Shown: positions 1-5,530 of the stretch, in pieces
Layout: each line of letters opens with the position of its first letter
Position numbering within the stretch: position 1 is the first letter of the stretch
DNA from: Saccharicrinis sp. UBA6048
Lineage (GTDB): Bacteria; Bacteroidota; Bacteroidia; Bacteroidales; Marinilabiliaceae
Assembly: GCA_002429115.1 (NCBI GenBank)
Contig: DIYS01000154.1
Coordinates: forward strand, 1-7,030
Direction: 5' to 3'
Length of the DNA stretch: 7,030 nt
Made by a program: the position numbers and the translations under genes
Notes under the pieces: model-generated
Told to the model about the DNA's origin: nothing
What the model saw: only the letters and a program-made list of their open reading frames with translations
The model's database searches: none

Positions 1-3
1 TAT

Positions 4-20
4 TACTACTGATGCGTTAA
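4..20. repeat. Left terminal inverted repeat of the IS4 element
   Basis: TACTACTGATGCGTTAA pairs with the inverted copy at 1294-1310, 16 of 17 bases. The inner 11 bp are perfect. The transposase stop codon (17-19, minus strand) is embedded in it. Confidence 0.75.
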
Positions 21-1189
21 AAGTTTTCACTAAATAAATTTAATTGTTCTTTGACATCTTGATTGATTTGATATTCTGTAAGCAGCTCTCTTATTGGGGT
101 CTTGTCAAAAACAGAAATGCCTAGAATTTGCATGATCTCATATATTGAGAGGTCGCTTTTCAGAGAATGTTTGACTTTAGCAACAAGGAGGTATGTGCAA
201 ATTGCTACCCATATATGGATATTGACGGTATTTTCAGAGTGACCCCAAAGTTTTTTAATGATAAGATTCTGTTTTATCCACTTAAAGAAAATCTCTATCT
301 GCCATCGGTTCCGATATAAATGAGCAATTTCAAGAGCTGAAGCTGATGTGTTATTTGTTATAAAGGTTAAGAGGGTTTCTTTTTCATCATCGTAATATTC
401 AACAAGTCTCAATGGCTCTGGGTATAATTTATTGGACTTATATCCATTGAGAATGATTATTTTATCGGCTCTTAAACCTGTGGATTCGTCAATGTTGTAA
501 TTGACCTCTGTGACCGAATAATTCATTGTTGTTTTTGCCCTAGTTATGAAAAAGGCTCCCAATTCATTCATACGGTATAATGCTTTAAAATCGACATAAG
601 CCTTATCCATGACGTAAATCGCATTTACTTCGGGAGTAATAATATCAAGTACATTACTATCATGGTATTTGCCATCAGTGATATGGATGTAAGAAGGAAT
701 ACTTCCCCTTAAATCCAGAAGCGTATGGATTTTTATTGCTCCTCTGGAGTATTTGCCAGGTGCCCAACTGAATAGTCTAAGACTAAGTGAAATTGTTGTC
801 GAATCTAAAGCGAATACTTCATTTTTGATATGCAGATCTGGAATTGAAGAGTCCGCATATAATGGCCGAACCTCTTGGATCAGGTAGTTGCCAAAATCTG
901 CAAAGATTCTTGAGTCCCTGTTCTCGTTAGCCCTTGATAGTGTGGATTGATTCACATATTGCTTTATCCCAAGATGATAAAGTTTATTTCGATGAGCTTT
1001 TAAGCATGTACAGATGTCTCGTAACGAATTTCTTGTTGTTAATTGGCCAAAAAACAATTGAATAAACTGATTCCAGCAGTTGAAATCCCTTGTTCGATAA
1101 TCGCCATTGTATTTTTGCACCAATTTGCCAAACTCATAACGATTTACAAACTGCAGCAGCTGAGCAAAAACATATTTACCAGAATTCAT
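17..1189 (-). CDS. IS4-family transposase, DUF4372 N-terminal domain
   Basis: This is a 390-residue DDE transposase that would cut and join the ends of its own element. Residues 1 to about 75 form the DUF4372-like N-terminal region common in Bacteroidota IS4 elements. The catalytic core follows: first Asp at D129 (FALDSTT), second Asp at D195 (YVMDKAY), and the Glu in the IS4 signature Y-x2-R-x3-E-x6-K, seen as Y292, R295, E299 and K306 (YRNRWQIEIFFKWIK). All three acidic residues are present and the frame is open, so the protein could be active. The start is ATG at 1187-1189. A possible -7 box TAGCTTTG (minus strand, 1208-1215) lies about 18 bp upstream, but the TTTG motifs above it sit at poor spacing (15 or 23 bp). 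The stop codon at 17-19 falls within the left inverted repeat. Confidence 0.93.
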   Translation of the reverse strand: MNSGKYVFAQLLQFVNRYEFGKLVQKYNGDYRTRDFNCWNQFIQLFFGQLTTRNSLRDICTCLKAHRNKLYHLGIKQYVNQSTLSRANENRDSRIFADFGNYLIQEVRPLYADSSIPDLHIKNEVFALDSTTISLSLRLFSWAPGKYSRGAIKIHTLLDLRGSIPSYIHITDGKYHDSNVLDIITPEVNAIYVMDKAYVDFKALYRMNELGAFFITRAKTTMNYSVTEVNYNIDESTGLRADKIIILNGYKSNKLYPEPLRLVEYYDDEKETLLTFITNNTSASALEIAHLYRNRWQIEIFFKWIKQNLIIKKLWGHSENTVNIHIWVAICTYLLVAKVKHSLKSDLSIYEIMQILGISVFDKTPIRELLTEYQINQDVKEQLNLFSENF

Positions 1190-1293
1190 AGCCTTGCTTT
1201 AAAAGTGCAAAGCTAAAAGTCAAATCAAATCAAAAAATCAAAGAGCGTTTGTATTGTATTGAAATATAGTTTATTGCAGAATACTTTAAATAA

Positions 1294-1310
1294 TTAACGC
1301 ATCACTAGTA
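1294..1310. repeat. Right terminal inverted repeat of the IS4 element
   Basis: TTAACGCATCACTAGTA here is the inverse of the left end at 4-20 with a single mismatch. It marks the outer limit of the IS4 element next to the outer-membrane gene remnant. Confidence 0.75.
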
Positions 1311-1335
1311 AAGCAATATCTTAGTTTGAAGGTCA

Positions 1336-1408
1336 TCACCAGCCAAAGCATATACCAGCAGAGAGGTCAATTCGGACTAGGTTTTCTCCGTCATCGATAT
1401 TGTCTACT
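1336..1408 (-). pseudogene. Stranded 3' end of the outer-membrane beta-barrel gene
   Basis: Read on the minus strand, this segment carries the lost end of the gene now at 3035-3880. The 40 bases at 1369-1408 are identical to 3056-3095 and encode the same residues in the same frame (...DDGENLVRI). Beyond them, 1368 down to 1339 encodes DLSAGICFGW, followed by TGA at 1336-1338. Joining base 3056 to base 1368 (deleting the IS and one repeat copy) restores a 285-residue protein ending in Phe-Gly-Trp, an aromatic C-terminus typical of outer-membrane barrels. The fragment has no start codon and cannot be expressed on its own. Confidence 0.9.
1369..1408 (+). repeat. 40-bp target-site duplication, left copy
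   Basis: The 40 bases from AATTCGGACTAGG to ATTGTCTACT are identical to 3056-3095 in direct orientation. They abut the outer ends of the 12-bp inverted repeats of the IS1634-type element exactly. Both copies are coding sequence of the interrupted gene, so the repeat is a product of insertion and not part of the element. IS1634-family elements are known for long and variable target duplications. Confidence 0.95.
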
Positions 1409-1420
1409 CCTGTTTTGTGC
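1409..1420. repeat. Left terminal inverted repeat of the IS1634-type element
   Basis: CCTGTTTTGTGC is a perfect 12-bp inverse of 3044-3055 and directly abuts the left copy of the 40-bp target duplication. Confidence 0.93.
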
Positions 1421-1441
1421 GCGACATAAACGCATTAAATA

Positions 1442-1453
1442 ATCAGCGCTGAT
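1442..1453. repeat. Perfect 12-bp palindrome in the IS1634-type 5' leader
   Basis: ATCAGCGCTGAT is its own reverse complement and lies 33 bp inside the left tip, about 60 bp before the transposase start. In such a position it could bind a dimeric protein, such as the transposase, but this is inference only. Confidence 0.5.
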
Positions 1454-1512
1454 AATCAATGTATTAGGAATTTAAAATTTGCATTTTGGGTCATGCGGAG
1501 CTATTTTAAGGT

Positions 1513-3027
1513 ATGTTTATCCGAAAAAATAGAAACCGAAGTGGGTCTGTTAGTATTCAGATAGTACAGAAGGTAAATCGCTCAAATAAGATCTTAAAGA
1601 GCGTTGGCGTAGCTAAAACACCACGCGAAGAAGAACTGCTAACATTACTTGCCAAAACAGAGCTGGAGCGGCTTGAGGGCATGCAAAACCTCTTTGTGGA
1701 ACATGATGACTTGGTTGTTGACAGTTTTGTAGACAGCATCTCAAACAATCATTTGCAGATTGTCGGTACAGAATTGATTCTTGGGAAAATTTATGAGAAA
1801 ATTGGCTTCCCAACCAGTGGGTCATGCACGTATTTCAGAAACCTGGTTTTATGTCGGCTTGTCTATCCCGGCAGTAAGTTAAGAACTGTTGATTACTTCA
1901 GGCACCATCTAAACATGGAAGTTAGTGTTTATTCGGTTTACAGGTTCCTTGATGAACTTAATAGAGAACTGAAACCGATCATTGAACAGGTATCATTCGA
2001 GTATACCAAGAAACTTCTACGGGGAAAGATCGGGGTCGTGTTTTACGATATGACAACCTTGTACTTTGAAGCCTCAGAAGTTGATGACTACCGCATACCC
2101 GGCTTCTCGAAGGATGGAAAACATCAGCAACCTCAAATTATGATTGGCCTGCTGGTAAGTTCACAAGGTTTCCCAATCGGATATAGGATATTTGAAGGAA
2201 ACACGTCTGAGACAAAGACCCTGATACCAGTCCTTGAGGCTTTTCAAAAGAAATTTAATATGGATAAGCCGGTTATTGTGGCTGATGCGGCACTGCTTTC
2301 CCAAAAGAACATCGATGCATTAAACGCCCACGGTTACAAGTATATTCTTGGAGGAAGGGTCAAGAATGAAACCGAGGCAATAAAAGCAAAAATTATCCGA
2401 CAGAAAATTGAAGAGGGCAAACCCATAGAAATCAAAAGCAAGAACGGAAGGCTTATCGTCAGTTACTCGTCCAAACGGGCACACAATGATAACAAGAACC
2501 GGGAAAAAGGATTGGTACGGCTAGAGAAGAGAGTCAAGAGCGGAAAATTATCCAAGGAGCATATCAATAACAGGGGATACAATAAGTACCTCAAACTATC
2601 AGGGGAAGTTAACATCTCAATCGACTACAATAAATATAAGGCGGATGCTGTCTGGGATGGACTGAAAGGTTATGTGACCAACACAAGCCTATCCAGAAAT
2701 AAGGTCATCGAGAATTACAGTCAACTATGGAAAGTAGAAAAGGCTTTTAGGATCTCAAAAACGGATCTGAGGATTCGTCCTGTGTATCATAGATTAAAAC
2801 GACGCATTGAAGCTCACATATGTATATGTTTTGCTGCATACTCAATTTATAAGGAGTTGGAGCGCTTGCTAAAGTACAATGCTATAAAACTGTCACCCGA
2901 GAAAGCAATTGATGAGATAAAGGAAATTAGGCAACTTAAATATGTATTACCAAAATCCCATGCAGTAAAAAACAAAATCCTACAGCCAAACGAAAGCCAA
3001 TCAGCATTGCTAAACATGAAAATCTAA
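1513..3027 (+). CDS. IS1634-family transposase
   Basis: This 504-residue DDE transposase mobilises the surrounding element. The N-terminus MFIRKNRNRSGSVSIQIV is characteristic of the family. Catalytic residues are visible: D179 in VVFYDMTTLYF, D258 in VIVADAALLS, and E409 in the C-terminal signature YSQLWKVEKAFRISK (Y402, L405, E409, K416). A long insert lies between D258 and E409 (roughly residues 285-380), rich in Lys and charged residues, as expected for IS4/IS1634-type proteins. The frame is complete and uninterrupted. The ATG at 1513 is preceded by GGAG with a 12-nt spacer and AAGG almost touching the start. It runs toward the interrupted outer-membrane gene; its stop at 3025-3027 is 7 bp from that gene's new stop. 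Confidence 0.96.
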   Translation: MFIRKNRNRSGSVSIQIVQKVNRSNKILKSVGVAKTPREEELLTLLAKTELERLEGMQNLFVEHDDLVVDSFVDSISNNHLQIVGTELILGKIYEKIGFPTSGSCTYFRNLVLCRLVYPGSKLRTVDYFRHHLNMEVSVYSVYRFLDELNRELKPIIEQVSFEYTKKLLRGKIGVVFYDMTTLYFEASEVDDYRIPGFSKDGKHQQPQIMIGLLVSSQGFPIGYRIFEGNTSETKTLIPVLEAFQKKFNMDKPVIVADAALLSQKNIDALNAHGYKYILGGRVKNETEAIKAKIIRQKIEEGKPIEIKSKNGRLIVSYSSKRAHNDNKNREKGLVRLEKRVKSGKLSKEHINNRGYNKYLKLSGEVNISIDYNKYKADAVWDGLKGYVTNTSLSRNKVIENYSQLWKVEKAFRISKTDLRIRPVYHRLKRRIEAHICICFAAYSIYKELERLLKYNAIKLSPEKAIDEIKEIRQLKYVLPKSHAVKNKILQPNESQSALLNMKI

Positions 3028-3034
3028 ATGTGGG

Positions 3035-3880
3035 TCATGCATTGCACAAAACAGGAATTCGGACTAGGTTTTCTCCGTCATCGATATTGTCTACTATAAT
3101 TGTCTCTGAATAATTACCATCACTGAGGGTGAATTTAGTAACAATGCCAGACATAATGGAGGCTTCCAAAAACAGGCCAAGATTACCATTTAGTGAAATA
3201 TTATAACCGGCCTTAATATTATAACCGGTGGTTTTGCCTTTTATTGTAATAAGCTTATCGGTCTCTTTGAGGTCTTTATAGTTAATAAAACCATAACTAA
3301 TCCCAACGTATAAGTGATTTTTTTGAGTTGCATTATAGAGGCGAGCTGTTGCACTTGGGCCAATATATAGAACAGTAATGTCGTCTTTATAATTTATAGG
3401 GTTGTATCCGGTGCTCAATGTAGTTCTGATCATTGTAGAATTACTGGATGTAAACCTATTAAAGTTCATGCCAACACCAATATATTCGCTCAAAAAGTAA
3501 GTAGCATCCAGACCAATATTTAAGCCATTCCGTAAGTTTTTTATATGATCGATTAATTCTTTTGGAACGCTGGAGTGAATTGGTGCAAACTGGTGTCCAA
3601 CTCCTGTGCGGAAAGCAAATCTGAACTGCTCGTAATTTTTATAGTCATCTGGGATTTCAGCAAATTCGTAAAAATTCTTATTCTGTCTCTTTAGGCTATC
3701 TAGTGATAGTTTGGTGTTGAAAACTTGATTGTTTGAGTAGTAACTGTAATGTATATGTCCGTTTTTTTGATTTCTAATCGTACAATGAATAGAATCGTTG
3801 TTGGTTTTTACAATCAAATCTTGTCCTTTAACAAGGATTGGGAGAAGTATTAGGGTTACTATAAAAAATGAAAGTCTCAT
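3035..3880 (-). CDS. Outer-membrane beta-barrel protein, C-terminus replaced by IS insertion
   Basis: The present frame encodes 281 residues. Residues 1-20 are a signal peptide (hydrophobic 4-17, ending VKGQ before Asp21, a common Bacteroidota cleavage context). Residues 21 to about 65 (DLIVKTNNDSIHCTIRNQK and following) resemble the short N-terminal domain found in many Bacteroidota envelope proteins. Residues about 85-275 show alternating hydrophobic and polar strands with many Gly and Tyr, as in an 8- to 10-strand barrel. The last six residues, PVLCNA, and the stop come from the right end of the IS1634-type element. Without it the protein would be 285 residues and end DLSAGICFGW. Loss of that terminal strand and aromatic residue removes the expected BAM recognition signal, so the product is probably misassembled. 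The substrate or role is unknown. It follows the small membrane gene by 37 bp and may share its transcript. Confidence 0.85.
   Translation of the reverse strand: MRLSFFIVTLILLPILVKGQDLIVKTNNDSIHCTIRNQKNGHIHYSYYSNNQVFNTKLSLDSLKRQNKNFYEFAEIPDDYKNYEQFRFAFRTGVGHQFAPIHSSVPKELIDHIKNLRNGLNIGLDATYFLSEYIGVGMNFNRFTSSNSTMIRTTLSTGYNPINYKDDITVLYIGPSATARLYNATQKNHLYVGISYGFINYKDLKETDKLITIKGKTTGYNIKAGYNISLNGNLGLFLEASIMSGIVTKFTLSDGNYSETIIVDNIDDGENLVRIPVLCNA
3044..3055. repeat. Right terminal inverted repeat of the IS1634-type element
   Basis: GCACAAAACAGG is a perfect 12-bp inverse of 1409-1420. On the minus strand it is read through as codons for Pro-Val-Leu-Cys at the altered end of the interrupted outer-membrane gene. 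Confidence 0.93.
3056..3095 (+). repeat. 40-bp target-site duplication, right copy
   Basis: This copy is identical over 40 bases to 1369-1408. It still serves as the coding sequence for residues 263-275 of the interrupted outer-membrane protein. Just past its right end (3096 on) the sequence differs from the left copy's continuation at 1409, which fixes the insertion point. Confidence 0.95.
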
Positions 3881-3917
3881 CTTATCATTATAGCTTAGTC
3901 GTAAATGGAAATTATTG

Positions 3918-4121
3918 TCAACCTTGGTTTTTGTTAGAATATCTTCTTTTTAGATTTAAAACTAAAAGGAGAACTGATAAAAACAGAAAGATTACCTGCC
4001 CAGTCAAGTATCCGTAACCATATTCAGTTAATCTTGTCAAGTCAATAATTAATACTTTTAAAACTTTATATGTGAAAAATACACTTGAAAATACTAATGC
4101 GGTTGTAAATAGGTTTTTCAT
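3918..4121 (-). CDS. Small two-helix membrane protein, function unknown
   Basis: From ATG at 4119-4121 this encodes 67 residues. There are two hydrophobic stretches, at about residues 5-27 and 41-57, separated by a short polar loop (DLTRLTEYGYGY). A basic tail, KRRYSNKNQG, suggests the C-terminus faces the cytoplasm. I do not recognise a family. An in-frame GTG at 4149-4151 would add ten residues but lies inside the terminator hairpin of the upstream lipoprotein gene, so the ATG is preferred. No Shine-Dalgarno is visible. The gene is 37 bp upstream of the outer-membrane barrel gene in the same direction and may be transcribed with it. Its small size and lack of a recognised family leave some doubt, but the ATG start and clear membrane pattern support it. 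Confidence 0.6.
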   Translation of the reverse strand: MKNLFTTALVFSSVFFTYKVLKVLIIDLTRLTEYGYGYLTGQVIFLFLSVLLLVLNLKRRYSNKNQG

Positions 4122-4124
4122 AGT

Positions 4125-4159
4125 AAAATGATAAAAGTAGCAGGTGTGCACCTGCTACT
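4125..4159 (-). terminator. Rho-independent terminator of the Bor-like lipoprotein gene
   Basis: GTAGCAGGTG (4137-4146) pairs perfectly with CACCTGCTAC (4149-4158), with only two bases between. One further A-T pair (4136/4159) extends it to 11 bp. On the minus strand the hairpin is followed by TTTTATCATTTT. It begins 9 bp after the lipoprotein stop codon and ends only a few bases before the ATG of the next gene, so that gene depends on read-through or on a promoter not obvious here. Confidence 0.8.
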
Positions 4160-4167
4160 ATAAAATA

Positions 4168-4464
4168 TTATTTTTTAACTGTTGTTGTTGTTGGTGTGTA
4201 AATACCAAAAGTAATGGCAGAAACTAAACCGTTAACAAATGTTTGTCGAGTTGTAACTTCATAGTTTTCATTGTCACCAGCCATTTTTTTAGAGTCTGAA
4301 ACTCCAACCGGAGCTAAACCAAAGATTACATAGTGGTTCCATTCTGTTACCTCTTTGTTTCCTTGAGCGCCATCACCAACAACGCTGGTGTAAGTGTAAC
4401 AAGAAGAAAGCATAGTTGTGCACAAGAATGCAACACCCGACAATTTTAAAATACTTTTTTTCAT
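4168..4464 (-). CDS. Bor-family lipoprotein
   Basis: This 98-residue precursor has a lipoprotein signal: Lys-Lys at 2-3, a hydrophobic core at 5-18 and the lipobox L19-S20-S21-C22, giving a mature lipoprotein of 77 residues anchored by Cys22. The C-terminal part, RQTFVNGLVSAITFGIYTP (residues 73-91), closely resembles the conserved QTFVNGLLGFITLGIYTP segment of phage lambda Bor, as I recall that sequence, and the mature domain is about the same size. Lambda Bor is an outer-membrane lipoprotein linked to serum resistance; whether this homologue has such a role is unknown. The mature protein starts Tyr-Thr-Tyr-Thr with no Asp at +2. The gene is followed by its own strong terminator. Upstream lies an AT-rich leader with a possible 17-codon open frame. 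Confidence 0.85.
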   Translation of the reverse strand: MKKSILKLSGVAFLCTTMLSSCYTYTSVVGDGAQGNKEVTEWNHYVIFGLAPVGVSDSKKMAGDNENYEVTTRQTFVNGLVSAITFGIYTPTTTTVKK

Positions 4465-4484
4465 TAGTTAATTATAAAAAACTC

Positions 4485-4538
4485 CTACTCATTTGGCTTT
4501 TCGGTTTCGCCTCGTTTTTGATGGTTTCTGAACTCCAT
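4485..4538 (-). other. Possible 17-codon leader ORF upstream of the Bor-like gene
   Basis: ATG at 4536-4538 opens a frame MEFRNHQKRGETEKPNE ending in TAG at 4485-4487, 20 bp before the Bor-like start. It is strongly charged and sits in a stretch richer in G and C than its flanks. No ribosome-binding site is visible in front of it, and a 17-codon frame can arise by chance. It is listed only as a candidate leader peptide. Confidence 0.2.
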
Positions 4539-4574
4539 TATTGCAATGGTAAAAATATAATAAATTGATATAAT

Positions 4575-4602
4575 ATTATACCTAAGTAACAATAAACTGC
4601 AA
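4575..4602 (-). promoter_or_regulatory. Weak candidate promoter for the Bor-like gene
   Basis: On the minus strand TTGCAG (4597-4602) and TATAAT (4575-4580) are separated by 16 bp, placing a start near 4568 and a leader of about 100 nt. This is the general sigma-70 pattern, not the Bacteroidota TAnnTTTG type, and the region is so AT-rich that it may be chance. The stretch 4603-4724 shows nothing else that I can support. Confidence 0.2.
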
Positions 4603-4724
4603 TTTGGAGTTGATTATTTTATTTACAATAAATCTTTACCTTATTTTTAATATTGTCTGTAAGAGTGCTGACAAGTAAAAAGCTGTCTTAAATGAAATTC
4701 GTATATTATTTCTTATAAGTGCAT

Positions 4725-4756
4725 AAAAAAAAGAGAGCTTAAGTAGCTCTCTTTTT
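4725..4756 (-). terminator. Rho-independent terminator of the PUR-family gene
   Basis: AAAAAGAGAGCT (4728-4739) pairs perfectly with AGCTCTCTTTTT (4745-4756) around a five-base loop. On the minus strand the stem runs into eight consecutive T (from A at 4725-4732). It lies 21 bp after the stop codon of the minus-strand PUR-family gene. The stem is also T-rich in the plus direction, but no plus-strand gene ends nearby. Confidence 0.88.
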
Positions 4757-4776
4757 ATTTTATCTATATCTAATTG

Positions 4777-5127
4777 CTATTCGTGCAAATCTTCAAACTC
4801 AACACTTGTATATTCAGCTGTTGTTTCTCCGACCAACTCGTTCACATCGCAATTTTTATTTTTCTTAATGTAATCTATGGTTTCTTGCAATCCATCAATG
4901 AATTTGTCGAAATCTTCTTTGTACAAGAATACTTTGTGTTTTTCAAAATGGTATTTACCATCCTGGTCAAAACGTTTCTTGCTTTCAGTGATTGTCAGGT
5001 AGTAGTCATTCTTTCTTGTTGCTTTAACATCAAAAAAGTAGGTTCTTTTACCCGCTCTAATTGCTTTTGAAAAGATTTCATCTCTGTCATTCTTTTCAAA
5101 TCCATCATTTTTTTCAAATCCTTCCAT
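4777..5127 (-). CDS. PUR-alpha-like nucleic-acid-binding protein (DUF3276)
   Basis: From ATG at 5125-5127 this encodes 116 residues. Residues 14-55 (DRDEIFSKAIRAGKRTYFFDVKATR and on through YYLTITESKKRF) are the strongly conserved core of the Bacteroidota DUF3276 family, which has the PUR fold of beta-strands followed by a helix. Residues 58-90 (YHFEKHKVFLYKEDFDKFIDGLQETIDYIKK) complete the repeat. PUR domains bind single-stranded DNA or RNA, and a cytoplasmic role in nucleic-acid binding is likely; the cellular target is not known. The acidic tail (about 93-116) is variable in such proteins. A TTG at 5164-5166 would add 13 residues but overlaps the candidate -7 box, so the ATG is chosen. The N-terminus carries a six-residue tandem repeat, GFEKND twice. 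Confidence 0.9.
   Translation of the reverse strand: MEGFEKNDGFEKNDRDEIFSKAIRAGKRTYFFDVKATRKNDYYLTITESKKRFDQDGKYHFEKHKVFLYKEDFDKFIDGLQETIDYIKKNKNCDVNELVGETTAEYTSVEFEDLHE
5086..5121 (-). repeat. 18-bp tandem duplication in the PUR-family gene
   Basis: Two adjacent 18-bp units (5104-5121 and 5086-5103) match at 16 positions and both encode Gly-Phe-Glu-Lys-Asn-Asp at residues 3-14. The two changes are silent, so the duplication is not brand new. Confidence 0.85.
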
Positions 5128-5163
5128 CGTTTTCTTTATTGTTTTGGAAACAGCTTGTAGGCT

Positions 5164-5194
5164 CAAAAATGGTAATTATTTCGGTATTAACCAA
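5164..5194 (-). promoter_or_regulatory. Candidate promoter for the PUR-family gene
   Basis: On the minus strand TTG (5192-5194) is followed after 20 bp by CATTTTTG (5164-5171), one base off the Bacteroidota -7 consensus TAnnTTTG. This gives a start near 5157 and a leader of about 30 nt before the ATG at 5127. Confidence 0.45.
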
Positions 5195-5465
5195 TCTTTT
5201 TTTTGCAATTTTTTGAGGTTTTTTAAATAATTATACAAGCTCAGAAGGGTGGTAACGCCTGTCTGTTAATGCTAAATAAAAGCAGGTCAATGAATTGTTG
5301 TATTTTTTATTAATAAACATATTTTAACAGTTATAAGTGATGTATCACCTAGAGATGCTTTATATAACAGTGTACTTTAGTTAGTAATTAGATTTTATAG
5401 TATTGAGTTTTAAAACAATTTCGAATACTGGGTAATTATCTCAATAGTTTCATGATGTAATTGTC
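5195..5465. other. Divergent intergenic region, no gene seen
   Basis: This AT-rich spacer lies between the PUR-family gene and nusB, which diverge. I see no open frame worth calling, no RNA gene and no strong hairpin; a short GTGAT-GT-ATCAC inverted repeat near 5337-5348 is too small to interpret. Its likely content is promoter-proximal sequence. Confidence 0.5.
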
Positions 5466-5495
5466 TTGATGCAATTAAAAAAAAAGCTATTTTTG
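5466..5495 (+). promoter_or_regulatory. Bacteroidota-type promoter of the nusB operon
   Basis: TTG at 5466-5468 is followed after 19 bp by TATTTTTG at 5488-5495, a full match to the -7 consensus TAnnTTTG, with the usual -33 spacing. Transcription would start near 5502, leaving a leader of about 30 nt before the nusB ATG at 5531. The leader ends ATAAGG directly against the ATG, too close for a normal Shine-Dalgarno, as is common in this phylum. Confidence 0.75.
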
Positions 5496-5530
5496 CACCA
5501 TTACTAATAGTAGAAAAAGTTCTTATAAGG

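Larger units (their letters stand above)
4..1310 (-). mobile_element. IS4-family insertion sequence (DUF4372 type), near-complete
   Basis: One transposase gene on the minus strand is enclosed by terminal inverted repeats. TGATGCGTTAA at 10-20 matches TTAACGCATCA at 1294-1304 perfectly. The match extends outward over TACTA at 4-8 against TAGTA at 1306-1310, with one mismatch between (C9 against C1305), giving 16 of 17 bases. The true tips are therefore either 4/1310 or about 10/1304. The size of about 1.3 kb fits a one-gene IS4 element. No target duplication can be assigned because the left flank is cut by the window edge. The stop codon of the transposase lies inside the left repeat. The right end is only about 26 bp beyond the original stop codon of the outer-membrane gene that an IS1634-type element later split or had already split. 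Confidence 0.8.
1409..3055 (+). mobile_element. IS1634-family insertion sequence, intact, 1,647 bp
   Basis: The element begins with CCTGTTTTGTGC at 1409-1420 and ends with the exact inverse GCACAAAACAGG at 3044-3055. It carries one full-length transposase on the plus strand and is bounded by the 40-bp direct repeat. The perfect ends, open reading frame and undiverged 40-bp repeat all suggest a recent insertion. Inside the left end is a perfect 12-bp palindrome, ATCAGCGCTGAT (1442-1453). The 10-mer TGGGTCATGC occurs near both ends in the same orientation (1487-1496 and 3031-3040); these could be transposase-binding or regulatory sites. The size and the protein signature fit the IS1634 family of DDE elements. 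Confidence 0.93.

Noticed and set aside
4..1310. Target duplication of the IS4 element
   Set aside because: Only three to nine bases of left flank are in the window, and no direct match to the right flank (1305 onward) is seen, so none can be claimed.
4..3055. A composite transposon formed by the two insertion sequences
   Set aside because: The elements belong to different families with unrelated ends, and only about 98 bp of a host gene end lies between them.
3881..3917. Sigma-70-like promoter TTGACA and TATAAT in front of the outer-membrane gene
   Set aside because: The spacing is 23 bp, well off the 17 bp needed, and it does not match the Bacteroidota -33/-7 pattern.
4149..4151. GTG start that would give the small membrane protein 77 residues
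   Set aside because: It lies within the terminator stem of the upstream gene, and the added segment HTCYFYHFT is simply the translated hairpin. The ATG at 4119-4121 is better placed.
4774..5070. 98-codon open frame on the plus strand
   Set aside because: It is entirely antisense to the well-recognised PUR-family gene, with a Cys- and Phe-rich composition typical of a shadow frame.
5164..5166. TTG start that would give the PUR-family protein 129 residues
   Set aside because: It overlaps the candidate -7 box, and family members start close to the conserved DEIFSKAIRAGKR segment. ATG at 5125-5127 fits.
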